Below are positions 1 through 14,871 of a stretch of 64,000 nucleotides of DNA, in pieces. This DNA is from Paramecium tetraurelia (taxonomy: Eukaryota > Ciliophora > Oligohymenophorea > Peniculida > Parameciidae). The notes under the pieces are model-generated. The model was given only the letters and a program-made list of their open reading frames with translations. It searched no databases and was not told the origin of the DNA. The first letter of the stretch is position 1; each line of letters begins with the position of its first letter. The stretch covers positions 372,001-436,000 of the forward strand of contig NW_001798989.1 of assembly GCF_000165425.1 (NCBI RefSeq), in the 5' to 3' direction. The translations under genes and the position numbers were made by a program.

Positions 1-1161
1 AAAGGTTGTTAAAATGTTAGTGGAGATTTCAATCGCTTAAATTGCTACTCCAATTAACAATGAAGTTCAATTAATTATTATACTTGCACTATCATTAGAT
101 ATTGATAAATTTATTTAAATTAACATGACAGATGGTTTTATGAGAGCCTCAAAATCGTTTATGCTACAAAACGGTAGCAAATAAGATCTCTGCTCTGTTG
201 ATGTGTCTTTAGACCCATTCCGACTAATAAGACCTATAGCAGCTGTTTAAACTTCTTTTGAAAAAATTATGCATTATTAGTCTACTGATTAGCCTTATTC
301 CCCCAATCCTTATTGTATTAAATTTCTGTGTTATTTTTGTAGATATTCAATATTCTAATGATGGGCAGGAGGTGTGCAACATAATGAATAGTCAAAATAG
401 ATGCCTATTCAATAATTCATTAGAAGGTAAATTGTGGTTACAAAAGCCCACAGATATCTAACTATCACAGGTAAAGCAATCTACCAGTGCTCAGCCATTA
501 AATGTATCGCCTTTAGCATCTTAACTTCCGCATGTTGAACAAGCGCAGTAGAAACATGTTAAATCTATAAAAGAAGAAAAGCACTTTTTAAAAGAGCAGC
601 TTAAATTCTTTAAAGAAGATTCTATATAGAGTGAGGAAGTACTGAATGCAGAGGAAAGCAGTATTTGCTAAAAACCCAAAAAAAAGAACAATCTAAGGGG
701 CAAGCGACATAAGCATACAAGTGATAGTTCTGAATCCTTTAGAATCAGTAGAAAGAAAAAAACATCTAAGGTGAACGATACAAAAAACATTACAAAAAAT
801 TACTCAAAAGCCATAATTTCATACATTTTCAACAATCCTGAGTTAGTTTAAAAAATAATGTCTAAACATAGATATGACGATTTCATTAATTTCTTAAAAA
901 ATAAAAAAAATCAAATGACCAATATAAAATAACTTAGAGACTTATGGGTGGATGGTGGCAAAAATTCTGAGTTTAATCGAGTCTTTAGAATTATAAGGTA
1001 ATATAAATTTACTATTAAGTTAACAATTTTTAAAATCTCAAGCTGTCTCTTATGTTTATAACTCTAGAATTTCAAATACTTAATGGCATTTGAAATATAG
1101 ATTCAACCTACTCAGAGCACTTAGAGAGCCAGAAAACTTCAAATTCATTAAAGATATCTGA
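1..1161 (+). CDS. Ciliate-specific protein, 5' end probably outside window
   Basis: The frame is open from base 2; the first ATG is at 14, but upstream codons are also open, so the true start may lie before the window. Introns 315-342 (28 nt) and 998-1019 (22 nt) restore a continuous frame to the TGA at 1159-1161, giving about 370 residues. The middle is Lys/Ser/Glu-rich, with a basic patch that could be a nuclear signal. The C-terminal ~110 residues look like a folded domain ending in FNLLRALREPENFKFIKDI, a pattern I associate with ciliate-only proteins. No catalytic motif is visible. The gene at 14099 has a similar though weaker segment beginning NYxKxM. Function unknown. Confidence 0.65.
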
Positions 1162-3463
1162 CATAAATTTGATAATATTTATTAAAATTGTAAACTAGTC
1201 CAAATTTATTGATAAGAAAAAGTAATTTTCCAAACTATTTCTTTTAAAATAAAACATTGTATGATCATGATAAATGCAACAATTATAAAATAATCAATAA
1301 GTATATTCGAAGTAATTATTAAAAATCACTAATAATCACTGAATAGAAAATTGCATAATTCGCCGATTGAAAATAAACTCTATAAAAATATTATAAAAAT
1401 CTGTATATTTAAAATTATACATCTAGTTAATTATTTACTATGCCACATTAATCTCTTAAACTAACTATGCAAATAATTTAGCAAGCCTCAACTATATACT
1501 TTTCATCCTTAAATGAATGAATGTAAAATAAGTTCTTGAGTTATTTTGGGATATAAATTAATCAATAATGAAAGTGATTCCTTACATTATATATATGAAT
1601 TAATTCAATAAGCCTATTACTTTATTAAGATTAAAAATGTCAAACTAAAATGTTTTATTATCTTATCCTATAAAGTAAATGAACATAGAAGGAATTTTCC
1701 ATATGGTTATTCAAAAGAAGAAAATGTCCACAAAAATAAATCACTTATATCTTTGATCTGTGTATATTTTCTAACATCTAGAATGAATAATTGACTCATA
1801 AATACTAGAAGAATTATTAGAATAGATAACTCAATTTATGGCTTAAAAATAAACATTTCTTTTGCTTATGGATTAGTATCATTCATACTTAACTTATTGT
1901 ATTCCTTAAGTATTCCTAGAAATAATTAAGTGAATATTTTCTACTTTCAACCTATTTAAGAGATAAATTAATTTTTTTTAAAGTTCCATTTTTGATATGG
2001 AAATTTAAAACTCTCTTCTTTCTTGACTTCAGACTAAATTTAGATTTATTATTAGTATTTAATTATAAAGATGATATTCCATGATTTATCTATTCTCATC
2101 AAAGATTATAATATTCTAATTGATTAAAAGAGATCTTTCAATCTATTAGATGAAGATATGTGTAGTTGATATAGATTTGAATCCTTCATGCAATTGTTTT
2201 TCTTATTTGTTTTACATATCCTTTGATTGTATACTATATTTAAAAAAATAATGTGTCAGTCAATAATTCAATTCAAAGAAATAGCCAATCTAAAATCTTT
2301 AAAACAATATTGACTCTCACTAGAGAACCTTTGATGTTTAACTAAAATCCAAACTCCATTTTTTGATTTTTTTTCTTAAAATCCATCAACCAAGAATATC
2401 CTTCCATTCATGACTTTAATATGAGCATGTTAACGTGATGAACACATGGTTGGATTAACCATTTAAATTTATTCAAATTTAGAGTCTTATTCTGATGTCT
2501 TTTTATCAAAAACAATGTTCATGCTCTCTTTTATCATAAAAGATTGATTGTCAATCATAATATCTCCTTACTAAATTTGAATAAATCATTTGTTTTGTCC
2601 TGCTGGTAACCCAACATAATACTCTTCTCCTCTGAATAACTCTTATTATTTTGTAACTCTTTCGTAGATTCCATCATTTTACAAATTTACGACCACTTAT
2701 ATAGTATGATTATTAATTATCCTAAAATTAAATCTCATAATAATACATAGGGTAGATTAAACTCAATATATCATCTTATTAATAAGTATAATTAATTTCT
2801 TAGAGTAAATCCTTATTTAAATTAGTAATGGTGGATTATTTTAATACAAGACCGCTATCAATATCAAACTTTTAGTGGCATTTATTTATTATATTAGTTA
2901 TAACCACTCTATTTATTAGAATGAGATTACTTTTACAATTTCTCTTAAGTAAAACTGCTTAAAATGTCAATTGAGACCCTTGATTTAGTTTAATAATCCA
3001 TTATATATAATAATAAATTCTAAGTTATTATCAAAATATAAAACTAAATATTATAACTCCGATTTTTTAATTTTATTGAAATGAAAGGAGAAAGAATCTC
3101 TTTTTTTTGTTTTCTAGTCGACAATTATTAACTAAGAATTAATAATTGGTGATGGGAATCAATAAATTGTTCAATATTTATATGAAATTCAAAAAATATG
3201 GTATAATAATCAAAGTATTAAACCTTAATGATGAAATTTCAAATTTTATTAATGCATCGCATGGATCTTTGGATATTGTAACCACCAACCTGCACAAATT
3301 CCTAAAACAATTCACTTCAGAGTAAATTACAAGAAGGAGTTGATATTTAGTTATTTATCAATTTTATTTGAAATGCTTCTTCTCTATAAGCATTTTAGCT
3401 TTCTTTAAAGCCGTTAAGATTTAAGTGAAGGTAAATGTTTTTAATTATTTATTATTTTTTATA
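1162..3463. other. 2.3-kb gene-poor stretch
   Basis: Very AT-rich, with TGA (and TCA for the other strand) frequent in all frames. This is much longer than other gaps between genes here (usually under 700 nt). The only coding-like signal is the broken FHA-like piece on the minus strand at about 2268-2677. I see nothing else I can support. Confidence 0.5.
2268..2677 (-). pseudogene. FHA-domain-like gene remnant
   Basis: On the minus strand an open frame (TGA as only stop) ends at 2268 and spells an FHA-like core: SSRQHAHIKVMNGRIFLVDG followed soon by KKSKNGVWI. FHA domains are phosphothreonine readers with a conserved SRxHA and a later NGxxV/I. Upstream, in another frame, an ATG at 2677 (or 2674) opens about 40 residues that end at a TGA at 2555-2557. 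No GT...AG intron of normal size joins the two frames, and no continuation is found downstream. It is best read as a decayed gene, or as one carrying an assembly indel. Low confidence. Confidence 0.35.
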
Positions 3464-4725
3464 ATGGGTAATAAAATTAATCGTATACAAGACGAAGAAG
3501 ATTCTATAAAAGTTTATTTGGAGTTAAATTAAACAAAGTTATAGTTGAATAAAAATTTAGAAGGCAAAGTTATCTTTAAAGTTCCACCCTAAATATAAGG
3601 GTAGTTTGATTTGAATTTAAAGGTATATTTATTTATCCCAATTAGATTTATGGTCTTGAAAATGCTGAATATAACTTCAAAGAAAAAAATAAAAGCATTT
3701 ATTAATATTCTGTGAAGAATCATGAATTCTTTGAGAAGACTCTAAGCCTAGTTTATAATGAAAGGTAAAAATGATTATTAAAAGGCATTAAGAATTTAAG
3801 TTGATGAATATCTGTTCGTACCCTTTGATTGGAATCCAGAGATTTCAATCCCCTCGCTCGATTATAAATATAGTGCGGACTTGATAGTTTCTAGAGAATA
3901 TATATTGGAAGCTATATTAATTGTTAAAAATCAACGAAATAAAAAATTTTAGTAGAAGTGGCAATAGAAAGTTTTATTTTATAAAGATTCTGATGAATAA
4001 CTCTAAATAATGAAAGATTCGGAGAAAAAATAAAATCAGAAAGTTGATGCAATAACAACATATAAATGGTTTAGATAATAAAAAGGGGTATTGGATTTAA
4101 TTTAAATTTAGTTAGTTTTTGTATCGTTTGAGGCTGATAAAAGCATAATTTTTAATGGTGATTATTTAAATGTGACTGCTGACGTAGATAACACGTTTGG
4201 ATATCTAAAAATTTAATCTGCAAAAATATTATTCTATTTAGAATTTATTATAAAAGAAGAATTTTTATAGGGAATGCCGAAAGTACTACTGTGTGAAGAG
4301 ATGTTAGTAGTAACAGATCAGAATAAATATTTTGGGAAGATGAATTTTTAAATAACTGACAAATTAAATCTACCTTATGAATCAGTTTCTGAAAGAGTAG
4401 GTTGCAGATATATTGTAGTTTTGTAATTGATTTTTGAATGTAAAAATATTACTATTCTGAAGAACTTTGTTTAGGATCAGGAGTTGATAATGTGGAATTT
4501 ATACTCCCTTACATGGATTACTGTAGAGACAATAAGGACAATGCAGAACCATAATTGGAATGCTACACAGAAATAAAAAACATAGATAGTCTTAATAAGT
4601 TTATGAGTCCAAATTATCAATTACTATCTGGAAGATAACAAATTAGAAATCAAAATACAGATTTTTTAACGAATAGAGAAACTAGAGTGGCATAGCAATC
4701 ATAAATTCTCATATGGAAGAATTGA
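3464..4725 (+). CDS. Arrestin-fold protein (alpha-arrestin-like)
   Basis: Predicted 395 residues from the ATG at 3464. Introns at 3623-3645, 3765-3792 and 4440-4462 restore the frame. The N-terminal half has features of the arrestin N domain: an early strand ending GKVIFKVPP, a later FVPFDW, and alternating hydrophobic strands. The second half is a comparable beta-rich region. MGNK at the N terminus could be N-myristoylated. Arrestin-fold proteins act as adaptors for membrane cargo and trafficking; no PPxY motif was seen, so a ubiquitin-ligase link is not supported. Tail-to-head with the exosome gene, 81 nt apart. Family assignment rests on motif impression and beta-strand pattern. Confidence 0.6.
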
Positions 4726-4806
4726 GAAGATTTATAATTTAATGATTTTTGCTGATTTTTATTAAATTAAATATTTTCTAAGCAATAATTTATTTAATTA
4801 TTAATT

Positions 4807-5408
4807 ATGGAAAAGCTGAGTGTGGAAATATTGAAACAAATAAAATCAAACACTCAAATTAGGTATTAATAAGATGACAATTGTGTTGTAATATCCGTAC
4901 ATGGACCTTACTAAATTGGATCATAAAAAGCAAACTAATGTATTATAATACAACGATTTAGAGGCTATCCTTGATATACAGATCAAATTTGAGTAGGATA
5001 AATCTTTAGAATATCAATTGAAATCCATTTTTGAACAAGTTCTCAATTTACAAGAATACCCCTAGTAACAGATAAGGGTTTCTTGCATTATCTAAATTAA
5101 TACAATCAATGTATACATCCATTTCAAACATCAAATAGATATTTTCAACCTTATGCAATGGAATCATGATAGCCTTATTGCATCAAGGCATATCCATGAG
5201 CAAATCCATCTATAGTATCACAATAAATAACACTCGTTTGGTATTTCAACAAATCACTAATGATTTGCTCTTTATAGACAACAAAAAGTCATAACCAATT
5301 GATTAAACCATGGACTAGATTAAGGAAGGAATAAGTAAAGCTCAACTGTTTGAATAATGGCTTCGCAGTTATTTATATGAATATTATGTAAATAATAATT
5401 TGTTATGA
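4807..5408 (+). CDS. RRP46: Exosome core subunit, RRP46-like RNase PH domain
   Basis: Predicted 183 residues; introns at 4940-4961 and 5111-5138 give an exact frame. RNase PH-fold signatures are visible: VVISVHGPYQIGSQKANQ (the YGP-type strand), EYPQQQIRVSCIIQ (the yPr..I.v.vqV strand), and LCNGIMIALLHQGISM (CNaa..AL.daGIpm). In eukaryotes RRP46/EXOSC5 is a non-catalytic ring subunit of the RNA exosome in nucleus and cytoplasm. The length is slightly below the usual ~230 residues and the phosphorolytic Arg/Asp residues are not obvious, as expected for a structural subunit. RRP41 or another ring member cannot be fully excluded. Confidence 0.7.
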
Positions 5409-5445
5409 CACAAATAAATATAATTAGACTTCTTCTTCCAATTCA

Positions 5446-8026
<2,581 letters not shown>

Positions 8027-8345
8027 TAGTTTAATACAATAATTATGTCTATAATCAATTAAATTATTTCAAGATTATAAAAATAGTAAATTATTTTTAA
8101 GAAATTGAATCAAATAAGATTGGTTGGGAGTGAGATACTAATAATGTAAATGATGTTAATAATGTGATTTTAGATTTGAGTAGCTCAAATTAAAAAAGTT
8201 GTTCAAAATGTGCAAGAATAATTACTCTGAGTAATGAACTATGGAATTGATTGTAATATGTTGTCAAATGTAGAGGGAGTAAGTTGAATCAAATAAAAAT
8301 AGAAAATATGAGAGATTTATTATGAATTAATTAATTAACAGTCAT

Positions 8346-9664
8346 ATGGGTTAAGCTAATTGTGCTTGTGTTAAGACTGTCAATTTTGATCACAATCAAA
8401 TTGAGAGTGACAAGAAATTAAGAGTGAGCAGAAAAGAACAATAAATTGAAGATGAGGAGATTAAATTATTAAGATGCATTATCAAGATTTAAGCATTATT
8501 GAGAGGATGGATAGTCAGAAAGAAATATCATTATGTTTAGGTTCAATTATACAACAGCAAAGTGAACAATATCTTAAAATAATTCTCATTAACACATTTA
8601 TCCAAATTCAGCAAAGTATTACAATAGTTGCACCATTTATTTAGATGGCTCCATTTCCTTTCTCAGAACATAGATATTAAGATAATGAAAGTGAGGCCTA
8701 CGAAAATAGATTTTTTAGGAATGCTGTCTTATTGGAAAATGGAGCAATCTACATTGGAGAATGGTTTGGAGATAAGAAATTCGGAAAAGGCATTCAAATA
8801 TGGAAGGATGGATCAATATATGAAGGCTTTTGGGTTAAAGATATGGCTAATGGAAAAGGGAGGTTGTATCACGCCAATGGAGATATCTACGATGGAGTAT
8901 TAATACATAAATCATTAGGATTGGGAAGATCATAAATCTAAAGGTTATGGAATATATATTCATTCTGATGGAGCTAGATATGAAGGTAATTGGAATAATG
9001 ATTAATAAAATGGATTTGGTATTGAAATCTGGCCAGATGGAGCAAAACATGAAGGAGAATACTAGAATGGAGTTAAACATGGAAAAGGGAAGTTTGGTAA
9101 TTATAAATCAATGAAGATTTTAGTTTGGGCTGATAAAGCTTAGTATTGTGGTCAATTCTTAAACAATCAGATTAATGGGATAGGCAGATATTCTTGGCCT
9201 GATGGTAGAAAGTACTGTGGAGAATGGCTAAATAATAAGATGCATGGTTTAGGCCTATTTTAATGGAGTGATGGAAGAGTCTACATTGGTGAATATATAG
9301 ATGACAAAAAGCATGGATAAGGAATTTTCGAATGGTAATAGACTTATCTTATTAAAATAGGCCTGATGGTAAGAAATATATTGGATTTTGGGCTGAAGGT
9401 AAATAACATGGGAGAGGCATCTTTATAGCTGGGTAATAAAGAAAATAAGGGGAATGGAAAAATGGGAATAGGGAAAGATGGATCATTTTTGATTCAGATA
9501 ACGAATTGGATTTAATGGAAAAGAAGATGTCACAGCTAAAAGTGTAATATTCTTAAATTACTGAAACACAACTATTAGATAAATCAAAAAAGGCATTGCC
9601 ATTGCCTAATAATTCTTTAATTAAAGGAGAGAAGTTCAAGCCTCTTCAGAATCATAATTCTTGA
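8346..9664 (+). CDS. MORN-repeat protein with IQ-like motif
   Basis: Predicted 404 residues; introns 8616-8644, 8897-8918, 9097-9123 and 9335-9360. The N terminus MGQANC fits myristoylation plus palmitoylation, so membrane attachment is likely. A single IQ-like calmodulin-binding motif, [17 protein letters not shown], follows at about residues 45-62. Roughly eight MORN repeats follow, with the usual YxGxWxxxxxHGxG pattern, for example [14 protein letters not shown] and [14 protein letters not shown]. The C-terminal ~60 residues are polar. MORN proteins often tether membranes to cytoskeleton in protists. Every intron interrupts or flanks a repeat unit, and all are needed for the frame. Confidence 0.88.
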
Positions 9665-9814
9665 TTAATACAAAATAGACTCATGTTCTTAGATATTTTA
9701 ACATTATTTTATATCAAACATAGATCATCCTTTTAGATATAAGATGTTCTTAACATATAAAAGAACATTTTTATAATTAATTAAATGACGATTAACTCTA
9801 AATATTTTATAACT

Positions 9815-10505
9815 TCATTTTTATGCAAATTAAGAGAACTCTTATTTCATTTATTGTTCTTTTAGTTTTTGTTCATAAAAGATCTTTTCTTTCAATTCTC
9901 CATTTTATTCTTTAGCAAGTCTTACTTATTCTTCAGCCAACTTTCTTGCCTCTTGGTCTTTCTTTCTAAATGTGTTAATAATTCAAATTTACAATTTTTC
10001 TGGATCAGATTCATATTAACCTATTTCTTGCATCAAAGTGACGAAGACTTCTTTTAATTTTTTGAACATGTCTTTCTTAATTAAGTCTTTGCACTTATCA
10101 GAAATGGCTGTTTTAGTATTGCAGCTTATGTGAATTATTTCGAAATCGTTATCCAAAGAATTCAAGTCTTTAATTTTATATGTTCCCTCAGCCTCATGAT
10201 CTTAATTGACACCTTAATATTCAACTTTTATATATACCATGCCATTCAACTTCTATATCGAAATCGTAAATCAAAACTTGTTTGCCCTTCCTGATGTTAA
10301 CTTAAGCCTTTCAATAGTTAAACAATCTTACATCTCCAGTGATTGACTTCACAACCTAATTGAACAAAGTTATATCTCCAGATTCAATTTTGCATGATTT
10401 GATCTTAGATTCAATCAATTGCTTTGAAATTGGAGTGTAATTTTTCTCCTCCCAATGCCAACTATTTGGATTCCAAAGTGAACCTGCTCCTTATTGTTTA
10501 GCCAT
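9815..10505 (-). CDS. Aha1 N-domain protein (Hsp90 co-chaperone), short form
   Basis: Predicted 204 residues; introns 10308-10331, 10213-10237 and 9968-9994. It begins MAKQQGAGSLWNPNSWHWEE, and later shows VNIRKGKQVLIYDFDIEVEW and the NQDHEAEGTY segment, all hallmarks of the Aha1 N-terminal domain that binds the Hsp90 middle domain and stimulates its ATPase. In Aha1 of animals and yeast a C-terminal AHSA1 (Bet v1-like) domain follows; here it is replaced by a ~50-residue charged coiled-coil tail (KKDQEARKLAEEQVRLAKEQ). It is therefore closer in layout to yeast Hch1. Convergent with the MORN gene (150 nt). Confidence 0.85.
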
Positions 10506-10544
10506 TTGTTATATTTTTAATTGAACTAATTAATATTGCTGGAT

Positions 10545-10730
10545 TCATTTTATTGTCATCATAATTATCTAGAACTTTCGATAATTAGAATTAAGATGTT
10601 ATAAAATTTCCATTTTTAATCTCGAGAATACTTTTCTTATAAGTACTATTTCCTATTAATTATTCAACAATTTCCACTAATCATCTAACAAAGAATGCTA
10701 ATAATTTAATTATGAACAAAAGAAGAACAT
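10545..10730 (-). CDS. Possible small ORF of 61 residues
   Basis: Intron-free frame with ATG at 10730 and TGA at 10545, in the upstream region of the Aha1 gene. The sequence is Leu/Gln/Asn-rich and mixed in composition. No homology is recognised, and an open frame of this length is not unlikely by chance when TGA is the only stop. Listed because its residue mix resembles neighbouring real proteins. Confidence 0.25.
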
Positions 10731-11277
10731 GAATGTGTTAAAATCAATTATTTTTATTTAATATATATATAATTTATATATAAATACTAAAATAAATAGT
10801 TTAAATGAAATTATCTTGAAAGTTATGAAATAATTATAATTATCATAGAAATTAAATTTAAAATTTGGAGGCTCTCCCAATTAAAATAAGTTCATTAAAG
10901 GCTAAAAAAAAAAGTATTCAGGATTTGAAATGCTTTGGATGTATGATTTTTCAGTTTTAGAAATCAAAAACGCGATTATCTGAATTTCTAAAATTGGTTA
11001 ATTTGAATTATTGAATTTCTACTCATAATATCAATGAATAAATATTTCATGATTAATATTATTTTTGTTGATGTTTAAGAATTATTATGATGGTCTTTTG
11101 ATTAAGCTCATTTTCAATCCTTAAAACACTATTTCTAAATTTTCACCTATATTCATTTTATAAAAGTACTGATATTTATTTACTTAATTGGTTCATCCAT
11201 GTAATCTATTTGATCACAATATTTTTTAAATAAGTAATATATTATTAAAAGGTTATACAATAATATATAAAATAGTT
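10731..11277. other. Intergenic region before channel gene
   Basis: 547 nt, very AT-rich, with runs of TA and A/T. No frame or structure I can support; it presumably holds the promoter of the channel gene starting at 11278. Confidence 0.5.
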
Positions 11278-13959
11278 ATGGATGAAGTATTAATGACTTA
11301 GCGAATGGGACCATCTGCACTGACTCAATAGTTAACTTCTAAGTAGGAGTCGCCATCCAATCTAATGCAAGAAGATGAATATCAAGCATAAAGCTAAAGA
11401 GATATCATCGAGAACAAGAGCATAGATATGAATATGTCTAGGTTAGACAGTAAAGTAATAAAATAAACTTATCACAGACCGAATTTAAGAAGCATGCATT
11501 ATTCTTAACAAATAGAATCTCAAGAACAATTTAACCATAGAAGTAATCCCATTTTTTGTAAAACTTTAAATTGTAGTAACACGTTCATCGATTCATTAAT
11601 AATTTATTTACAAACTCTTATATTCTGAGAAATACTCAGAAGTAAAAAATAAAAGATAAGTTACTTGAATAATAATTTATTTCTTAACATAAAAAAAGGG
11701 GTAATTAAATTTTTAATAATCAAGATTATGAGAATGATTCAGTTATTCCAATATTTTTGCCATCTACAAATTCAATTATTTTATGGGACATTCTTGGATT
11801 TGTATGTAATCTAATGATGCTTTGGCTCACTCCATTCCTTGGAGCCTTTAATAATTACTACAATGAAACAATATCAGTGCTGCAATCAATTATATTAATA
11901 TATCTAATTTTTGATTTTTTAGCACAATTTAATAGAGGAATATTTGTGTCCGCAGTTTTGATAACGAATAGGAAGATGATCATTAATCAATATTTAAAAT
12001 CAAATGCTTTGTCAGATTTTTTAAGATTATTTATATGGGCTGATCTCAAATATTCATTGTTGTCTACTTTTTGGTTTGAAATCATGATAGTGCTGCAAAT
12101 AATATTAATATATTAGAAGCTACTCAGATATTTATCAGAGTATTATTATCAATATATCTATTCAAAGGGAGGATAAAACTTTGTATTAGATTTAGTTTAG
12201 TTGATCATTCAAATTTATTATTTTGCCCATATCATTGCATGTATATGGCATTACGTCGGTGAGAATACTTACTATTTGCAGAATTCATGGATTATATAAA
12301 ACTAATTAAGCGAAGAAACAGTTTGGCATAGATACAATTCTGCTTTTTACTGGGCAACAATGACAATGACAACTGTAGGCTATGGAGATTTTTCGGCAAA
12401 AAACTAAGTTGAAATGATTGTCTCTTCTTTGATAATGTTTTTTTCTAGTTATGCTTTCGCTTATACAATGAGTTCAATTGGCATAATCCTCAAAAATGTT
12501 TATGATACAAAGCAAACTTATAAGTATGAATACCAGTATAATTAGAAAGAACCTAATTTAAATGATTTAATATATGAGTAAGAACTAAGTTGATGAATCT
12601 ACTTAAGGAAGAATAAGGGATTACTTAAGATTCTAATAGGCCCAAGAAAAGAAGGAGAATTAGGATGAAATTGCAAACATTATTAATCAATTGCCTAAGA
12701 ATTTATAATAAGATTTAAATTCAGATATATAATCTAGAGTAATTCGAAAGATGAGCTTGATTATAAATCATTTCTCAAAGTTTACATAATAATAGGTTGC
12801 TAAAAACCTAGAACTGATCTAATTTATTCCTGGAGATATTATATATAAATAAGGTGATCAACATGAAGATAATTTGTAATATTGTAATTAATTTTAAGAT
12901 ATTTTTTATCAACTGGAGATGCTATCTTGAAAGAAATTCAAACTGACTAATAACTCAGATCTATCAAATCCTCTCAATATTTAGGGTATTATTGTTTTTT
13001 TACTGGATTTCCTCCAAAAGAAACCGCTATTTGTCAAAGTCCAAGTGAACTATATAAAATCAGTAGGAGGAAATTTCTGGATATTGTTCGATAAAACCAA
13101 AAGGATTTCGAAATCTTCCATCACATTAAAGAGAAGTTGATCTTTTAAACAAATTATGTCCTTTTTGATCATAAATGTAACTTTTGTAATAGGTATATCC
13201 ATCAAGAAATTGATTGTCCTTTGATTTAATATAAACCTGATTTAGAAGCTATAGTGAAGAAATAAGAATTTAATCAAATTTTAAATCTTAGGAGATCAAT
13301 TATTAGAACTAAGAGAAAGCATCATGCATTAAGCTAAAATCAACCTATTGAACAATAACTGAAATTATTTTAGTAAGACAATCAATTTTGTGATGATACA
13401 GATTCTGAATAGGATGGTAAATTTAGGAAAGAAAAATCAATATTTTCAGATCAATAAAAAAGTTCATTATAATTATTAGTAAATGAAGAGGATGGTCTCA
13501 TTGAAAATAATTCATCTAGATAAAATTAAAAAAGAATATCATAACATTATGGTCCATTAAAATTATAAAAAAGTATCTTGTATTTAAATTTTAGTGTCGT
13601 CATTCTCAAAGTAGAAAATAGGATATGTAGAATAGAAAACTTCTATTAGAAGAACATACCTTTAAAATGAAGAGTAGATTGTAATCAAAAGTTAAAGTAT
13701 GATTGAGGAAATGCAATTGTTAATATAAAAATAATTTAAATCCTCTTTCAATTTGGATAAGGTATGTGATGCATTTCATAATTATATGCCTCAATATACA
13801 ATTGAATCATAAATAAGAGAATTATAAAAAGTATAGAAAAAAAGACAGAAAAGATTTTGGAAATAAGACTAAAAACTGGGGAAATACACATTTTCTAATA
13901 ATGTTAAAGTGTTGGCGCTAAAAATACTTAATTAAGGCAGAAGAGTGAGCAAACTTTGA
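11278..13959 (+). CDS. Potassium channel with cyclic-nucleotide-binding-like domain
   Basis: Predicted 858 residues; introns 11558-11576, 11642-11660, 12524-12545, 12876-12898 and 13573-13594. After a polar N terminus come S1-S6, with S1 in the VIPIFLPSTNSIILWDILGF region. The pore helix and filter read ATMTMTTVGYGDFSAKN, so K+ selectivity is expected. A C-linker (IRDYLRFQQAQEKKENQDE) and a CNBD (FIPGDIIYKQGD... YFLSTGDAIL) follow. The phosphate-binding FGE...R motif of true cyclic-nucleotide sites is absent (GYYCFFTGFPP is found instead), so ligand binding is doubtful. Just after the CNBD lies C-x2-C-x4-H-x4-C (CNFCNRYIHQEIDC), zinc-knuckle-like. The long C-terminal tail is polar and basic. 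Such channels are greatly expanded in Paramecium and many sit in ciliary or cell membrane. Confidence 0.88.
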
Positions 13960-14098
13960 TTTTATATTTTATAATGATAATTACATGAATTATTTTAATT
14001 CTGATCATCAAGCATCTTTAAAGATAATGAAGTTTTCAAATAAAATTATATAATATAATATTAATTTTAGATATTATAACTAATTCATTTTTTTAAAT

Positions 14099-14701
14099 AT
14101 GATGCCCATATACTGCAATTAAAATTTTTTCGAAATAGCACTTTTAAACTTTTGCTCATCTTCTTACCAATACCTGCATCACTTCTTCGATAAGAATGTT
14201 GAACAACAGTAGCAAATCAAATAGGAAGAGCTGCTGCCTGAGGTAAAAAATGAAGAAAACTCATAATAACAAGAGAAAAATCTGAAACTTGTCGAATATC
14301 AAAACACAAACTAGAGGGAAGATAAAAAAATACATATATTTCCTGGATAAAGTAAGAATTATTATAAGAACATGAGTTAGAAGATAGTAAAATTCATTTT
14401 TGAACACTTTTAAGATGATGAACGAGTTATGAATGACTCACACATTAAAAAATTCGTCAAGATACCTAGCCAAAGTTTCAATAGGGATTCAATTTTAAAA
14501 CTTAAAAAATCTAAATTAGCTAGAAGAATTCTAAGACTATTCTTTGCTAATTTAAAATGGGTTAGACCCTTCATCTCCTAAAATAAAGCCGAGCTGACTC
14601 TATATTTTAGATATAACAAATAGCTTTATTGTCCATAGAAATCCTAATAACAAAATTAATCACATTAAGCAAGGCAAGACTGTATTAAACAAGAAGAATG
14701 A
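14099..14701 (+). CDS. Small basic ciliate-specific protein
   Basis: Intron-free frame of 200 residues, ATG 14099 and TGA 14699-14701; a second ATG follows directly at 14102. After a Gln/Glu-rich linker the segment beginning NYYKNMSQKIVKFIFEHF continues into a basic helical region (KLKKSKLARRILRLFFANL). It resembles the NYSKAIISYIFN start of the C-terminal domain in the gene at the left edge, suggesting a shared ciliate-only family. No enzymatic motif. The role is unknown; the basic composition would suit a nuclear or nucleic-acid-binding protein, but that is inference. Confidence 0.65.
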
Positions 14702-14871
14702 TAAATATATAAAACCAATACTATATAAATATATGTTTTATATAAATTAAATAATTACATCATTTGTAAATTCTTTTTCTTTTTTGAAAATGAACATAAG
14801 AATTTATTATAATAATAATAACAATGATTTTTTCGTTTATAAATTTCATTAGAATATATGAATGATATTTT

